A DNA stretch of 64,000 nt from Phoronis australis (taxonomy: Eukaryota > Phoronida > Phoronidae): positions 270,952-334,951 of the forward strand of contig NMRA01000072.1 of assembly GCA_002633005.1 (NCBI GenBank), given 5' to 3'. The notes beneath the pieces were generated by a model. The model searched no databases and was not told where the DNA came from. It worked only from the letters and a program-made list of their open reading frames with translations. Positions 39,301 through 49,000 of the stretch are shown piece after piece. How positions within the stretch are numbered: position 1 is the first letter of the stretch; every line of letters begins with the position of its first letter. The translations under genes were made by a program, and so were the position numbers.

Positions 39301-42300
39301 TAGCTTCCCATATCAAAAAGTACCACAACAATGGGTCTGTGAATCTGGACGGGAAGGCTTTGAAAGCAACTAAGAAAAGGTGTTTTAGCTTGATTTCATT
39401 TTAGAGGCTTTGTTTTTAATGTAATTATTTTTATATATCTGTGCATAAGAATGCACACCTTACGCTGTGTACTTCGGTTAATGCTCAATTCTGAATTCTG
39501 AAATGATCATTTTAATGCCCGTGTTTGTTTAAGCTTGCGCTAAGAACGTCCTAATTATTTTTCTAACTTTCTCAATGTAAACGCTTTGGGTGTTAATCAG
39601 AACCGTTGGCGTAGATCGGAGGGGGCTCCCTTAGTCATCGGAGTTAAGATCAATAACAGATGGGGGTAGCAAATCTCATGTCAGGTGCCACTTTAATGAG
39701 AAAAGGGCGAGTCCATTTATAGAATGAATTCACCCATTCACAAACTGGACTCTCCCAGTGTGGACTGGCCCATTGGGAGAGTGGATTAAAGCGATTCATT
39801 AGTACTGAGCTTCCTTGAAAAAGTCACTCAGAGTGCTAGCATTATGCAGGGGTTAATTTCACAAACCTTGGGCCCATTCCAAGAAAACTGACTTATCGTA
39901 GATAAATCTTAAATTTCAGTTAATTTTAAGACGAAACTTCAATTTGTCTTCCAAGAAAGTGATCTTAAGTTTTGTCTGAATTTTGGCCAACTTACTGAAA
40001 TCAGATGTGGAAGTTTCAAAGTTTGGAATTGAGACAAACCTTAGACTTAAGTCACACATGAACTTAAGTCAGTTTCTTGGAATGGGCCGGTGACTTTTGT
40101 GGCTGTTCTTGGACAGGTCTATTTTTTAATCACTCAAAACAGTATGAACGGACTGTCATTTGTTGCCAAACAGTAAGTTTTGCAATCAAAGTTTTAAAAA
40201 TACAGATATTACTTCTGTACATTTTTGTCCAGTTGGAAAAAAGGAACTTTTTGTAGAGTGAGCCGTTTCGTAGGTAATTAAAAGTAAGAAGGCACCCTTT
40301 TGCCAGAAATTCCTACACCTCTTCAGTAGGGTAAGACCAGGCTCTTGTTTTGTAAAAGTTTGTGCACCTGGTCTGGGCTGAGGAATATTATTGCAAAAGC
40401 AAAACTGCCTTTTTTAGAACAAAACGTTGCAGCTCATTGGGTTGATCAACTTGTTCATGTTCACTCACAGTGGCTGCCTTCAGGAACCTCGTTAAAAAAC
40501 TGTGTGAAAATTAAAATTGATATTTTGTCTGTCTTAGTGAAGGCCAAGAGTCTGTTTCATGAAGGTAACTTTAGACTTCAGTGGAACTTGAACACTAATT
40601 CCTTATCTCTGGTCAAATTAGAAACACAACAAACAGCGACAATGTGAATATGAAGTAGGTTGAAAATTGACGAATGTTTTTAAGAACAAGTTCTGTGTCG
40701 AAAATTATCGGCCTTTAGTCACTCAACCGTGTCCAGTAATTATCATGATGTGGTGTTGAGGAATAACACTGCATGATACAGGCTATGTGAGCCCCCAAGG
40801 TACGTCATTAGTGCAAGGGTCACCTTTTTGCAGAATTCTTTTGTTCCGAATGAATACTTACTGTACTTTTTGTTTAGCATAGATGATCAAGTAGCATCGT
40901 CATTTAGCTCCTGCTTAGTATACTTCAGCTTGAGTTAGAAACATGCAAATACATCTCTAATACAGAAATTTGGTGTTATGCCCCAAACAACCATATCAGA
41001 GAAATAATTAAATCTCACTTTTGCCAACAATGCTAAGTGCTTTAGAAAGTACACATAACTGCTAGCCAGAGATAATTTCTATAAACTGTGTAGAGTGTGG
41101 TTTACTCATAATTACTTGGCTAAATCTTTTTTCAGAAACTGTGAAGTGGTAGCGTAAGACCAAATTCTTGACTTCATGACGGGCTTAAGATTTTTAAGAT
41201 TTAAAAACCTTAAGTCACTTATGAAAAAGTTCCCTGACTTTCAACATTTGATAGAAAACGCGTCTGTTCAGGAAGAAAGTCACTTATCTGGTCAGCTCAT
41301 CCTTTATACCTCTTCTATGCTATTACCCCTCCCCCCCGTGTTTGCTGGGGCATATGAAGATGAAATTTTAAAATTTTTATTTTTAATCATTGTTCATACA
41401 TGTCATTCCTTAGAGAACAAAATTAATGATTTTCTCTGGTAACTATAATATCGGTTCTGTTAAGGTTTGCAGAACACTGAAAAATGATGCAAAATGAGTA
41501 GATGACGGTCACTGTTAGACTTATGTTTTATTTGTCGGCGGCGAAGCCATCTTGCTATCCTGTCCAATCATTTTGCTAATGACATGGTCTCGTGCTGTCT
41601 GTCTTTTTTGTTTTTTCTCCACATAAATTTGCCTTCCTCAGAGAAAAAGCACTGCGGCTGTAATTTGTGACATGAAAAGTTTTGAGAGAGATTAATGTTG
41701 CTTATATACATTTATTTGGCAGTGTGTATTGTTTACATTAAGATTAACTACTACTGCCATCTAGTGTTATGAGGAGGAACATCACTTTTACGTCATCGCA
41801 GGTTGCACAGAAGCAACACAGTTTAGCCAGAGGTTTGCTGTTTTACAAATAAGTGCAGGTGTTCCATCTAGAAGTCAGGGGTGTCAGCTACCCCCCTTCC
41901 ATCATTAAACCAGTTTTTCTTTTGACCACCTAGGTTCTGAAATTGGTCTCAATTTCGTATGTAGTCAAAACCGGTATTCTTTCTGGTATTCCTTTTGGAA
42001 AGACTAGCAGTTTGCTGTTGCTTGGGACCAGGCTACGATTTGGCTTGTCCGGTTATGTCATTTTATTTGCTGAACATGATCTTGAGGAATAGGGAACTGT
42101 CAGTTCTTTGTAAGACCAAAAATCACTTCTCATCCGAGTAATGAACACTATTAGACTATAGTAGAAAGTGGTCTAAATCAAAATTTTCTATCTCCAACGG
42201 AACATGAGTTTTTGTGCTTTAACCGCTTGGCAATACTTTGCAGTTTCTCTGTTTAGCGCATGCTGGCAGTCTGAATTTATTAATGCCTCTAGTTAATTGC

Positions 42301-44078
42301 TCTTTTTCAGTAAACCCCATGCAAAACCACCAGTGAAGCTAAAGGCTCAAGTTGATAACCTGTCTGATGAGCATGACTTTGTTCAATCCTCACAAGCGTC
42401 TTACAGCCAGGTCACCAAGGACATTGTCGTCACCAAGGTATTAAACTCTCATGGGGTGTTGGTGTCACGCTTTCATTGTCCCCTATGCGACTACTCTTGC
42501 ACCAAGTGCGTACTGTGCCGCAAACATGTAGAGAAGCATACCGCAAAGACGACACAAGCTGCGACAAGGATGGGAAAGAACAGAATACTAACTGTGATGT
42601 CTGCTGCAGGGAATAAAGTTTATGAACGGGAGTACATCTGTCCAAAGTGCCCTTATACAAGCACCAAGAAGTCTTCATGTCAAAAACACATTAGAAGAGC
42701 ACACACAATTAACTCTGGCTCTGATGAGCCATCGGTCTTCAGGTGTCGCATTTGTCCACTGGCTCTCTTCTCAAACAAGTTTAATCTTCAGCGACATATG
42801 GTTAGTAAGCATCTTAATCACAAACAAGGTCATTTAAAGAGTGTTCGCAGGATCAGGATGACACCAATAAAAAAGTCAACAGCTAAAGAAGTCCTGTACC
42901 ACAGAGTCACAAAGAAGCAGTCCAGAGGAAAGTCTGTTACTCTGTTTATGTGCGATATGTGCGGACTTTCATTTAGGACCAAGGCTAAAATTGATTCGCA
43001 TATGCATTTTCACAAAGAGGGAAAGCTAACTTGGAAGTGTGCATTCTGCAAAGCAATGTTTACTACTGATGCTGGTAAACGTACTCATACTACAAGGATG
43101 CATGCCGATGAAATCCAGGCGCATGATAGTGAACACAAAGTCAAATCCCAAGATCAGACCAACAACTGTAGTTCCATGACTACTCAGGCGATGCGCACAT
43201 GTTCTGTTGTGCTGTCGAGGTATCAAAGACGGCAGACAGCTCGTAAAAAGGCAGCAGGTCACCGTCAGAAGAGTGCCGTTTCGGCTCTAAACCACTTTCA
43301 TGACCTGCTGCCACCTGTTGACAGCTGCACAGACCGTGTTGCATCTTGGCTATCATCATGTGCTATGACCCGCAACGGGGACTCAGACACTCATACACCT
43401 TCCATGGTCACAGATTTGGTTGTCAGCTCACCCTATTCCATCAGTCTGTCCACTTTTACGTCTTGTGGACCAACACAACCTGAGGAACTGCCCAAAGCAG
43501 ATGGGAAAGAACATTCAGTTGGCAGAGTAACCGAGCACGGCTTCATCGCTGAAACGGAAGCCACTAGCAACACTGTGAGGGAATTCAAAAAGTCTGTTGG
43601 CCACGTTGTTGGACATGGTGAGTGTTCTCGGCAGCCAGTTGAAGTTGAGAGAACGAAGTTTATCTGTGACCAGTGCCCTCAACTGTTTGCAACCATGGAA
43701 CTGTTGACAGAGCACCAGTTAAGTCACGGACATGGTCATTGTGACCTTATGACCTGTGCGTACTGCAGTTTTTCTAACGACAATGCAGATGTTTTACAAC
43801 AGCACATCGAATCGCACTTTAAGGTCCACCTGTACTACAATGCCACAGGTCTTTGTGTGGCATACAGGCGGCAGCATTACTTTGATGAACTACCTCAGGA
43901 GCACAAGTCTTCTGATTCTACATACAGCAAGAAATTCAAGAACCGCAGTATTTACAGACAGGAGTCAAAGCCAGATGGTTATATTTGCAAGTTTTGTGAC
44001 TTGCAAGTGGCTTCATTGCCAGACCTGATCTGCCATGAGAACCGGCATCTCGTGGGTTCTGACCATTTGTTCTTTTAG
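36193..44078 (+). CDS. C2H2 zinc-finger protein, 12 fingers, four coding exons
   Basis: Model: 36193-36349, 36930-36966, 37751-38767, 42311-44078, total 2,979 bases (992 residues). All junction phases agree (1/1, 2/2, 2/2), which supports the model. Residues 1-255 are acidic, Ser-rich and without a known domain. Fingers 1-4 lie at about 260-386 (C-x2-C-x12-H-x3-5-H), fingers 5-9 at about 460-685, and fingers 10-12 near the C-terminus (about 850-985). Many fingers have an aromatic residue before the first Cys and a C-x-Y/F after the second, and they lack classic TGEKP linkers. This resembles REST/ZFX-like or ZNF-type transcription regulators; I cannot assign an orthologue. A nuclear DNA-binding role is inferred. 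If the weak donor after 38767 is not used, translation stops at 38786 and gives a four-finger isoform. Confidence 0.78.
36350..36929 (+). other. Zinc-finger gene intron 1
   Basis: 580-base intron, nearly half occupied by the MITE-like element at 36411-36656. Confidence 0.6.
36411..36656 (+). mobile_element. MITE-like repeat, family CTCACCAATTT, copy 4
   Basis: Left end cagtaaattctctcaattt, right end aaattggtaagattttact. The interior has attattgtgaatgctcac and ttctcaaaacattgt-cggtgg. It lies inside the first coding intron of the zinc-finger gene. Confidence 0.6.
36930..36966 (+). CDS. Zinc-finger gene, 37-base microexon
   Basis: Acceptor ...atatcgttttag and donor ATTTG|gtgagc. Length 37 converts incoming phase 1 into outgoing phase 2, exactly what the flanking exons need. 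It encodes VVEHKHYFRASI plus two split codons. Predicted from splice sites and phase only, with no homology. Confidence 0.5.
36967..37750 (+). other. Zinc-finger gene intron 2
   Basis: 784-base intron. Its first part (to 37109) stays open in one frame and ends in a good donor (CTCAG|gtaaca), so 36930-37109 could be an alternative exon, but that phase does not fit the neighbours. A C-run lies near 37367. Confidence 0.45.
37751..38767 (+). CDS. Zinc-finger gene exon: fingers 1-4
   Basis: Acceptor ...cttgtgttttag. Contains four C2H2 fingers (starts YSCSHC, YKCELC, FSCTEC, FKCDHC). The donor AAAAG|gtgttt at 38768 is weak, but it leaves phase 2, which joins in frame to 42311. Read-through gives a stop at 38784-38786 after KKRCFSLI. 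Confidence 0.8.
38642..39862. repeat. ~610-bp duplicate around a single N (assembly overlap)
   Basis: 38642-39252 and 39254-39862 are near-identical (a few substitutions and one 2-base deletion, aactgagatg versus aacagatg), separated by one N at 39253. Both contain the end of the four-finger exon, its donor and the following intron. This fits two haplotypes of one locus joined without merging. The second copy ends eight bases before the MITE at 39870, a likely cause of the break. Confidence 0.88.
39870..40088. mobile_element. MITE, GGGCCCATTCCAAGAAA family, copy 1
   Basis: 219 bp bounded by gggcccattccaagaaaact on the left and its inverse (agtttcttggaatgggcc) on the right. The interior is AT-rich and itself partly palindromic (cttaagtt-type motifs), with no ORF. 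It matches 45043-45280 end to end. Confidence 0.75.
40570..40850 (+). repeat. Dispersed repeat, copy 1 of a pair
   Basis: Shares with 46488-46770 the blocks gtgaatatgaagtaggttga, caaccgtgtccagtaa, tatgtgagcccccaagg and acgtcattagtgca in order, at roughly 80 percent identity by eye. Function and class unknown. Confidence 0.65.
42050..42215 (+). repeat. Dispersed repeat family (AAATCAAAA type), copy 3
   Basis: Contains cattttatttgctgaacatg, cttgaggaatagg, aactgtcagttctttg and agtggtctaaatcaaaatt. It ends about 95 bases before the last zinc-finger exon. Confidence 0.55.
42311..44078 (+). CDS. Zinc-finger gene last exon: fingers 5-12
   Basis: Acceptor ...ttgctctttttcag; phase 2 entry; stop TAG 44076-44078. 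Eight fingers begin FHCPLC, YICPKC, FRCRIC, FMCDMC, WKCAFC, FICDQC, MTCAYC and YICKFC. A basic, Gln/Lys-rich linker (about 43140-43270) and a Ser/Thr-rich spacer separate the fifth and sixth of these. Confidence 0.88.
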
Positions 44079-44616
44079 CACTCAGGTGGCTGGTGTAGCA
44101 GACATGTGACATTTTAGGAGTGGCCACTGTGATTTTTGTGACTATAACATGTCACCATCATGGGATGAAGGTCTGTTTGTCCGTAAGGACTCGTATGTTA
44201 TGGACTGACACTCCATGGGGTGGGCTCTGACCATGTATTTGTTTAGTTAAGACCTTGCTCCTCAGATTACCAGTCTTGGAGAACTGTTGCAGTTGATTAA
44301 TAGTGATCTATTATGAGTTGTGCCAAAGTTTTAGTACCAGTATGTTTCTTTTGATATTTTTCTGCTTAAGCACCTAACATGCTTTTAGTTGTTTAGTTTT
44401 GTTTTAGTACAATAACCTGGTTGACAAGGAAAGTTTGTATTGTGTGTTGGCAACATTTCCTGTGTGATAGGCATCTGTAAACCTTCCATCACAAACACTG
44501 TTGATTTAGATCACCCCATTTGGAGAGTGATTTCAAATAGTTAATTAGTCAAATTAGAGGTTATTTCAGGGCTTTATAAGAACTGAAATTTTTTGTTATT
44601 GCTGGACACTAGTGCC

Positions 44617-45036
44617 CAGTTGCATGAAACAGTCCCAAATAGGAACTCGACTAAGTTCCCTAAATCTACTGGGCATTTTGGGACTTGTAAAAACCAGGAT
44701 TGCCCTTTCTTGTATTGTTTTAGTTTCATTACTAAGTGAACTTTTGAGTTTGATACAAATCGAGAGTGAAGTTTAGTTCAATTGTCAATAATAATCAAAA
44801 ATAATTAGCGCGTATGTTTTCATGGAACACCCCAATTTAAGCACCAAGTTCCTATTTATTTTCAGTGAAGTCTGGGCTCAGGTTTTAATTATATTAGAAA
44901 ATGTCATTAATCGAAGAGGAGCTCATAATAAAGAGGAAATGATAGAAAAATATTGCAGCTGTGAGTCCATAAAGACACAAATAAGCAAAAAGACTTAAAA
45001 ATCTCAGTTCTTGTTTGGGACTGTTTCATGCAACCG
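44617..45036. mobile_element. TIR element, CAGTTGCATGAAACAGTCCC family
   Basis: About 420 bp. The left 31 bases (44617-44647, beginning cagttgcatgaaacagtccc) are repeated inverted at 45006-45036 with four mismatches. No coding capacity. A MITE-like element is the likeliest reading. Confidence 0.72.
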
Positions 45037-45042
45037 ACCACA

Positions 45043-45280
45043 GGGGCCCATTCCAAGAAAACTGAATTAGCTAAGATAAATCTTAAATTTCACTCAATAT
45101 TAAAACAAAACTTAAATTTGTCTCAAGCTCGTTTCAAGAAAGAGTTTGACCAAAGTTTTTACTTAAGTTTTGTCTTAATTTTGACTAAGTTGCTGAATGT
45201 GGAAATTTCAAAGTTTGGAAGTTGAAACAAATGTTAGACATAAGTCAATGAATTTAAGTCAGTTTCTCGGAATGGGGCCC
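45043..45280. mobile_element. MITE, GGGCCCATTCCAAGAAA family, copy 2
   Basis: 238 bp with the same termini (ggggcccattccaagaaaac / cagtttctcggaatggggcc) and an interior similar to copy 1. It sits only six bases after the right end of a different TIR element (44617-45036). Confidence 0.75.
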
Positions 45281-45291
45281 AGGCTCATACA

Positions 45292-45465
45292 AGTCGGTTT
45301 GTCACAGGTGATATTTCATGTCCCAAGCATAGTCTTAAGGAATAAGGACATATTAGTTCTTTTCAAAATAAAACCAGAAATCGCCTTTCGGTTGAGTAAA
45401 TAACAAATGGAGATCTTTTGTAGCAGCAGGCGTCGACCTAAATCAAAAGTTCGTTTCTAAAACGT
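45292..45465 (+). repeat. Dispersed repeat family (AAATCAAAA type), copy 4
   Basis: Contains atttcatgtcccaagcatag, cttaaggaataagg, accagaaatcgcc and cctaaatcaaaagttcg. Confidence 0.5.
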
Positions 45466-45640
45466 TTGTGGAGGTTGTAAGTATTAGTTATAGACCGATT
45501 GAAATAACTATTTTTGTTTGAGAGATTTGTGTTGCAAAGCTACTGAAATGAAGCATGTTGTAGGTCTGTGTTTAGTCATGAGCAGACTGTAAATGCTAAA
45601 CATTACTACTATTGACTTGTTGTTACAAAGTATTGTGAAG

Positions 45641-45646
45641 TTTATT
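45641..45646 (-). terminator. Candidate polyadenylation signal, arylsulfatase gene 1
   Basis: TTTATT on the plus strand is AATAAA on the minus strand, about 180 bases downstream of the stop codon. Confidence 0.45.
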
Positions 45647-45826
45647 GAAGGTTATAGGATAACATGGTAGTTTAGATCTTAAGTTAACGATCTAGCGCCA
45701 TTTTTTCCTTTTTAATTTGGTACTTATATTTTTATATCACCATTTTGTAGTTTTCTAAAATACAGGGGTCTGTTTAGAAAATTTTAAGTTTCCTAGTTTA
45801 GGTTCACGCTTCAGTCGTTGTCATTA

Positions 45827-46002
45827 TTAACACCAGCCAGGAGACCAGACGTTCCCAAACTTCTCAGGATTCGATCTGTCTACTTCCGCCGGCGGCCATA
45901 TTGGTTTAACCATCTGCTTCATATACATATCCAGTCTGGCCTCTAGTCTTTTCACTACTTCTGGAAGCTTGTCTGCCAGGTTGTTTCTCTCTTCTGGGTC
46001 GA
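45827..46002 (-). CDS. ARSB-like: Arylsulfatase 1 exon 11 (C-terminus)
   Basis: Acceptor ...atttatttcag, stop TAA (45829-45827), 176 bases. Encodes [16 protein letters not shown] and ends [10 protein letters not shown]. Confidence 0.93.
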
Positions 46003-49000
46003 CTGAAATAAATAGTCTTAGAATTACCTTACACATAAATTATATTTGTTTACCCTCATGCGCTAAATCAAATTTCTATACTCAGATTCGAAACATAACA
46101 TGAAAAGTGTTGTTCATGTACAGAGGTTGGTTATCAGAAACTAATCTCAGAAATCAAAATCGCTTATTTCTAAAACTTACTCTTTCCGCGTGCGTTCTAC
46201 GAGTGACGTCACACGCTGTAGACAGGAAATTCACTGCCGTTTGGCCAGTTCACCCAATGATTGGGATACAAGAAAACGCATTTTTACGGAATTTTGACTC
46301 TGCATCATGCAATTTGTCTCTCAAAATTCCTGTTGTGTATTTACGAAATTTGTCCTCCAATTTGTAGTGGTCGATGGTTGGCGAAATGCAAGGACAATCT
46401 GGTAAAATGTTGTTTGTAGTACTGTGCAGTGCCACGTGAATCATGGATGAACGTTTTCACCAACAGATGTTTTATCAAACGTCTGGCACAGCTTTAAATG
46501 GAACTTGCACGCTAATTCCTTGTCTGTGTGATGGTTGGGCAGCTTAGTTAGAAAAGCTACATATAGCGACGATGTGAATATGAAGTAGGTTGAAAATTGA
46601 CAAATGTTTTAAGAACGTGTTTTGTGTCGAAGATGATCCGCCGTAAATCATTCAACCGTGTCCAGTAAGTATCGTGACGTGGTGTTGGGGAATTACACTG
46701 CACGATGCGGGTTATGTGAGCCCCCAAGGCACGTCATTAGTGCAGAGGTCACCTATTTGTAGATTTTTTTGTTTTCACATACACAAGTTGTCAATGAACA
46801 CAACTGCTCGCGTGGATGATGTTCATATAGCATTGTCGTTACTAAAGTTCTTGCTATAAATGTTTTGGGTCCGGCGGTCATGTTGCTTCTCACCCGTGTT
46901 CATTAGCGTAGTTGGGAGCATTTAATTGTAAGTTCCAATTAAACACTACAGGCTCTTTTGGGCCAGTACGATGAACACTTAAACTATGAGCAAGACCATG
47001 GTTGTTTGGAAATGCTGCCTTTTACCTGCATGTTTTGTCTATCACGCTAGAGGGTACATGCACTTACATCTGATATTATACAATTGCGTGAAAAGAGAGA
47101 ATGTGAAGTCTGACTTCTGTCCCATTTGCTCATCTCTCGTCGACGATATAACATGTTGGCCTACTCCTCGTGACCTCTTGTGTCTTTTAGTCCAGTGTTC
47201 GTCTTGCTCATATTCCGGTGGAATATTCCATTGATTGCTGCCGGGATAACCTGCCAACCATCTGATCAGCTTGTAGTCGCCCACCCTGAAACGGAAGCTT
47301 TCAGTTCTAAGATGTCGATCTTTACTAGGCATCGATGTAGCGTGCGGAACGAGGCATAACGAAGGTCAATTCCTCATACTCGGCATGCATACAGGGCGGC
47401 ATGATTGTTCTCAAATTCGTGGAAAGTGTATCCTTTTAAAATGGGAATACGGCAGTCCGCGAAAATGCCTAAATGGGTATTTTATAATCATGATATCCTT
47501 GAAATGTAGAAATAGGGTATAATTCTTATGAAAGAGTGGAGTGGCAATCGTATCATAGAATCTGAATACTGGATCGCTTATCTCGTCTGCCGCGTATCAC
47601 TCAAGTTAAGTAGGTCTACATGACTCACTCCTGAACTGAATCTGAAGAGCATACACGGCCGGAACGCCGATATTTGACTTTTCATTAAAGCTTTAAGAAG
47701 TTCTTTTCTCTTGGGAATCTTGTTTTTCACTGAAAAGGTACAGAAATCCCATAACCCTCGTGTGGCTCTGAGTGGGGGTACCAAGAAGCCCGAAAGTTGG
47801 TTGCCTACATATGGTGTGCTATTTATTTATTGTAGTGACTAAAACACTTTGCAATTAGAATTTCGAAAATCAAGAGATACAAATTATAAATGTATCCAGC
47901 CTGTTTGGGCGTATTACTCACTTCCATGACATTTCTTACAAATAAATATTAGGGCATGACAGTTAATCTTGCCAAAACAAAAATTACAGTGTTTCGGAAA
48001 CCTAACCCTCGTCCGTTGCTAAAACGGTTTTCTGATAACCACGAAATCGACGTAGTATCATGCTACAAATATCTTGATATATGTTTTACACCAAGATTAT
48101 CGTGGTCTCAGCCCACTCGAATACTAGCACACCAAGCACCAATAACTTTATTGATGTTCAAAAAATAACATATTCATGTGATCGCCTGACAGTGTCTACT
48201 GCTTTCGAAATTTTTGATAAAATGATTTTTTTTCTTATACTTAGTTATACTTACTGATATCTGTGGTTTTAAAAAGTGTAAATATAAAGAAAAGTCTCAT
48301 TTGGCCTTCTGTAGACTGATTGGGCCATGTCAGTATATTCTTACTGTCATCGTGGCTTTTTTCCATGCCCATCTTGCAGTCTTCTTAGTTCTTTTACTTA
48401 CGTCATAACAAATGGCCTTATTCGCAATCCTCACCTGGCAACATAGCTCGTCGTGTACCCCGACCATAATAGTTTACGATAAACGGATTTTAGGTGCTGG
48501 AAGTTCAACGACCGAACAGTGCTGTCCTTGGAGTGTGGTAGATTTCCATTGTTCATCAAATGTTATGTAAAATCCATAAAACTAGTCAAAACTTGTTAGG
48601 ATAACTCATATAAGATTTTGTAATATTGTGTATAACAAACTTTTTGAGTTGGGTGGTGTTGGTAAGGTCACATGGGGGTCGGCAATTATTAATGTTCCCT
48701 ACGGTTTTAGAATGGTCTGGTTGTGGCAAAACTGTTCTTGTATGTTTTGAAAGAAGATTAAAAGACTGTTATTGGCAAGAATGGAAGTCGGATATTGATA
48801 ATAGTACAAAGCTTGATAAATAATCTGCCATAAAATTAGATTTTGGTTTTGAACATTATTTAGCACAGCATTTACCATCTGTACTTATTCGCGATGTGAC
48901 ACGACTCAGATTACCAAATCATGAATTAGCTTTTGAGTCTGAGCGACACATTTATATTGACCAACAGTTTCGGGTTCGCTTTTTTGTACTGAAGAACTAT

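Larger units (their letters stand above)
38768..42310 (+). other. Zinc-finger gene intron 3
   Basis: Intron of 3.5 kb as written, about 0.6 kb shorter if the duplicate is removed. It holds a TIR element at 39870-40088, a dispersed repeat at about 40570-40850, and an AAATCAAAA-type repeat at 42050-42215. Confidence 0.6.
44079..45826. other. Intergenic between convergent zinc-finger and arylsulfatase genes
   Basis: Holds the zinc-finger 3' UTR, two abutting TIR elements (44617-45036 and 45043-45280), an AAATCAAAA-type repeat and, near the right end, the arylsulfatase 3' UTR. The only AATAAA I see for the zinc-finger gene is at 44927-44932, inside the first TIR element. Confidence 0.6.

Noticed and set aside
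39254-39420. Second zinc-finger exon copy as a real duplicated finger
   Set aside because: The copy continues 600 bp into intron at near identity and starts at an N; haplotype overlap is simpler.
47042-47234. Plus-strand ORFs over sulfatase exon 10
   Set aside because: Antisense to a well-supported exon with conserved protein sequence.
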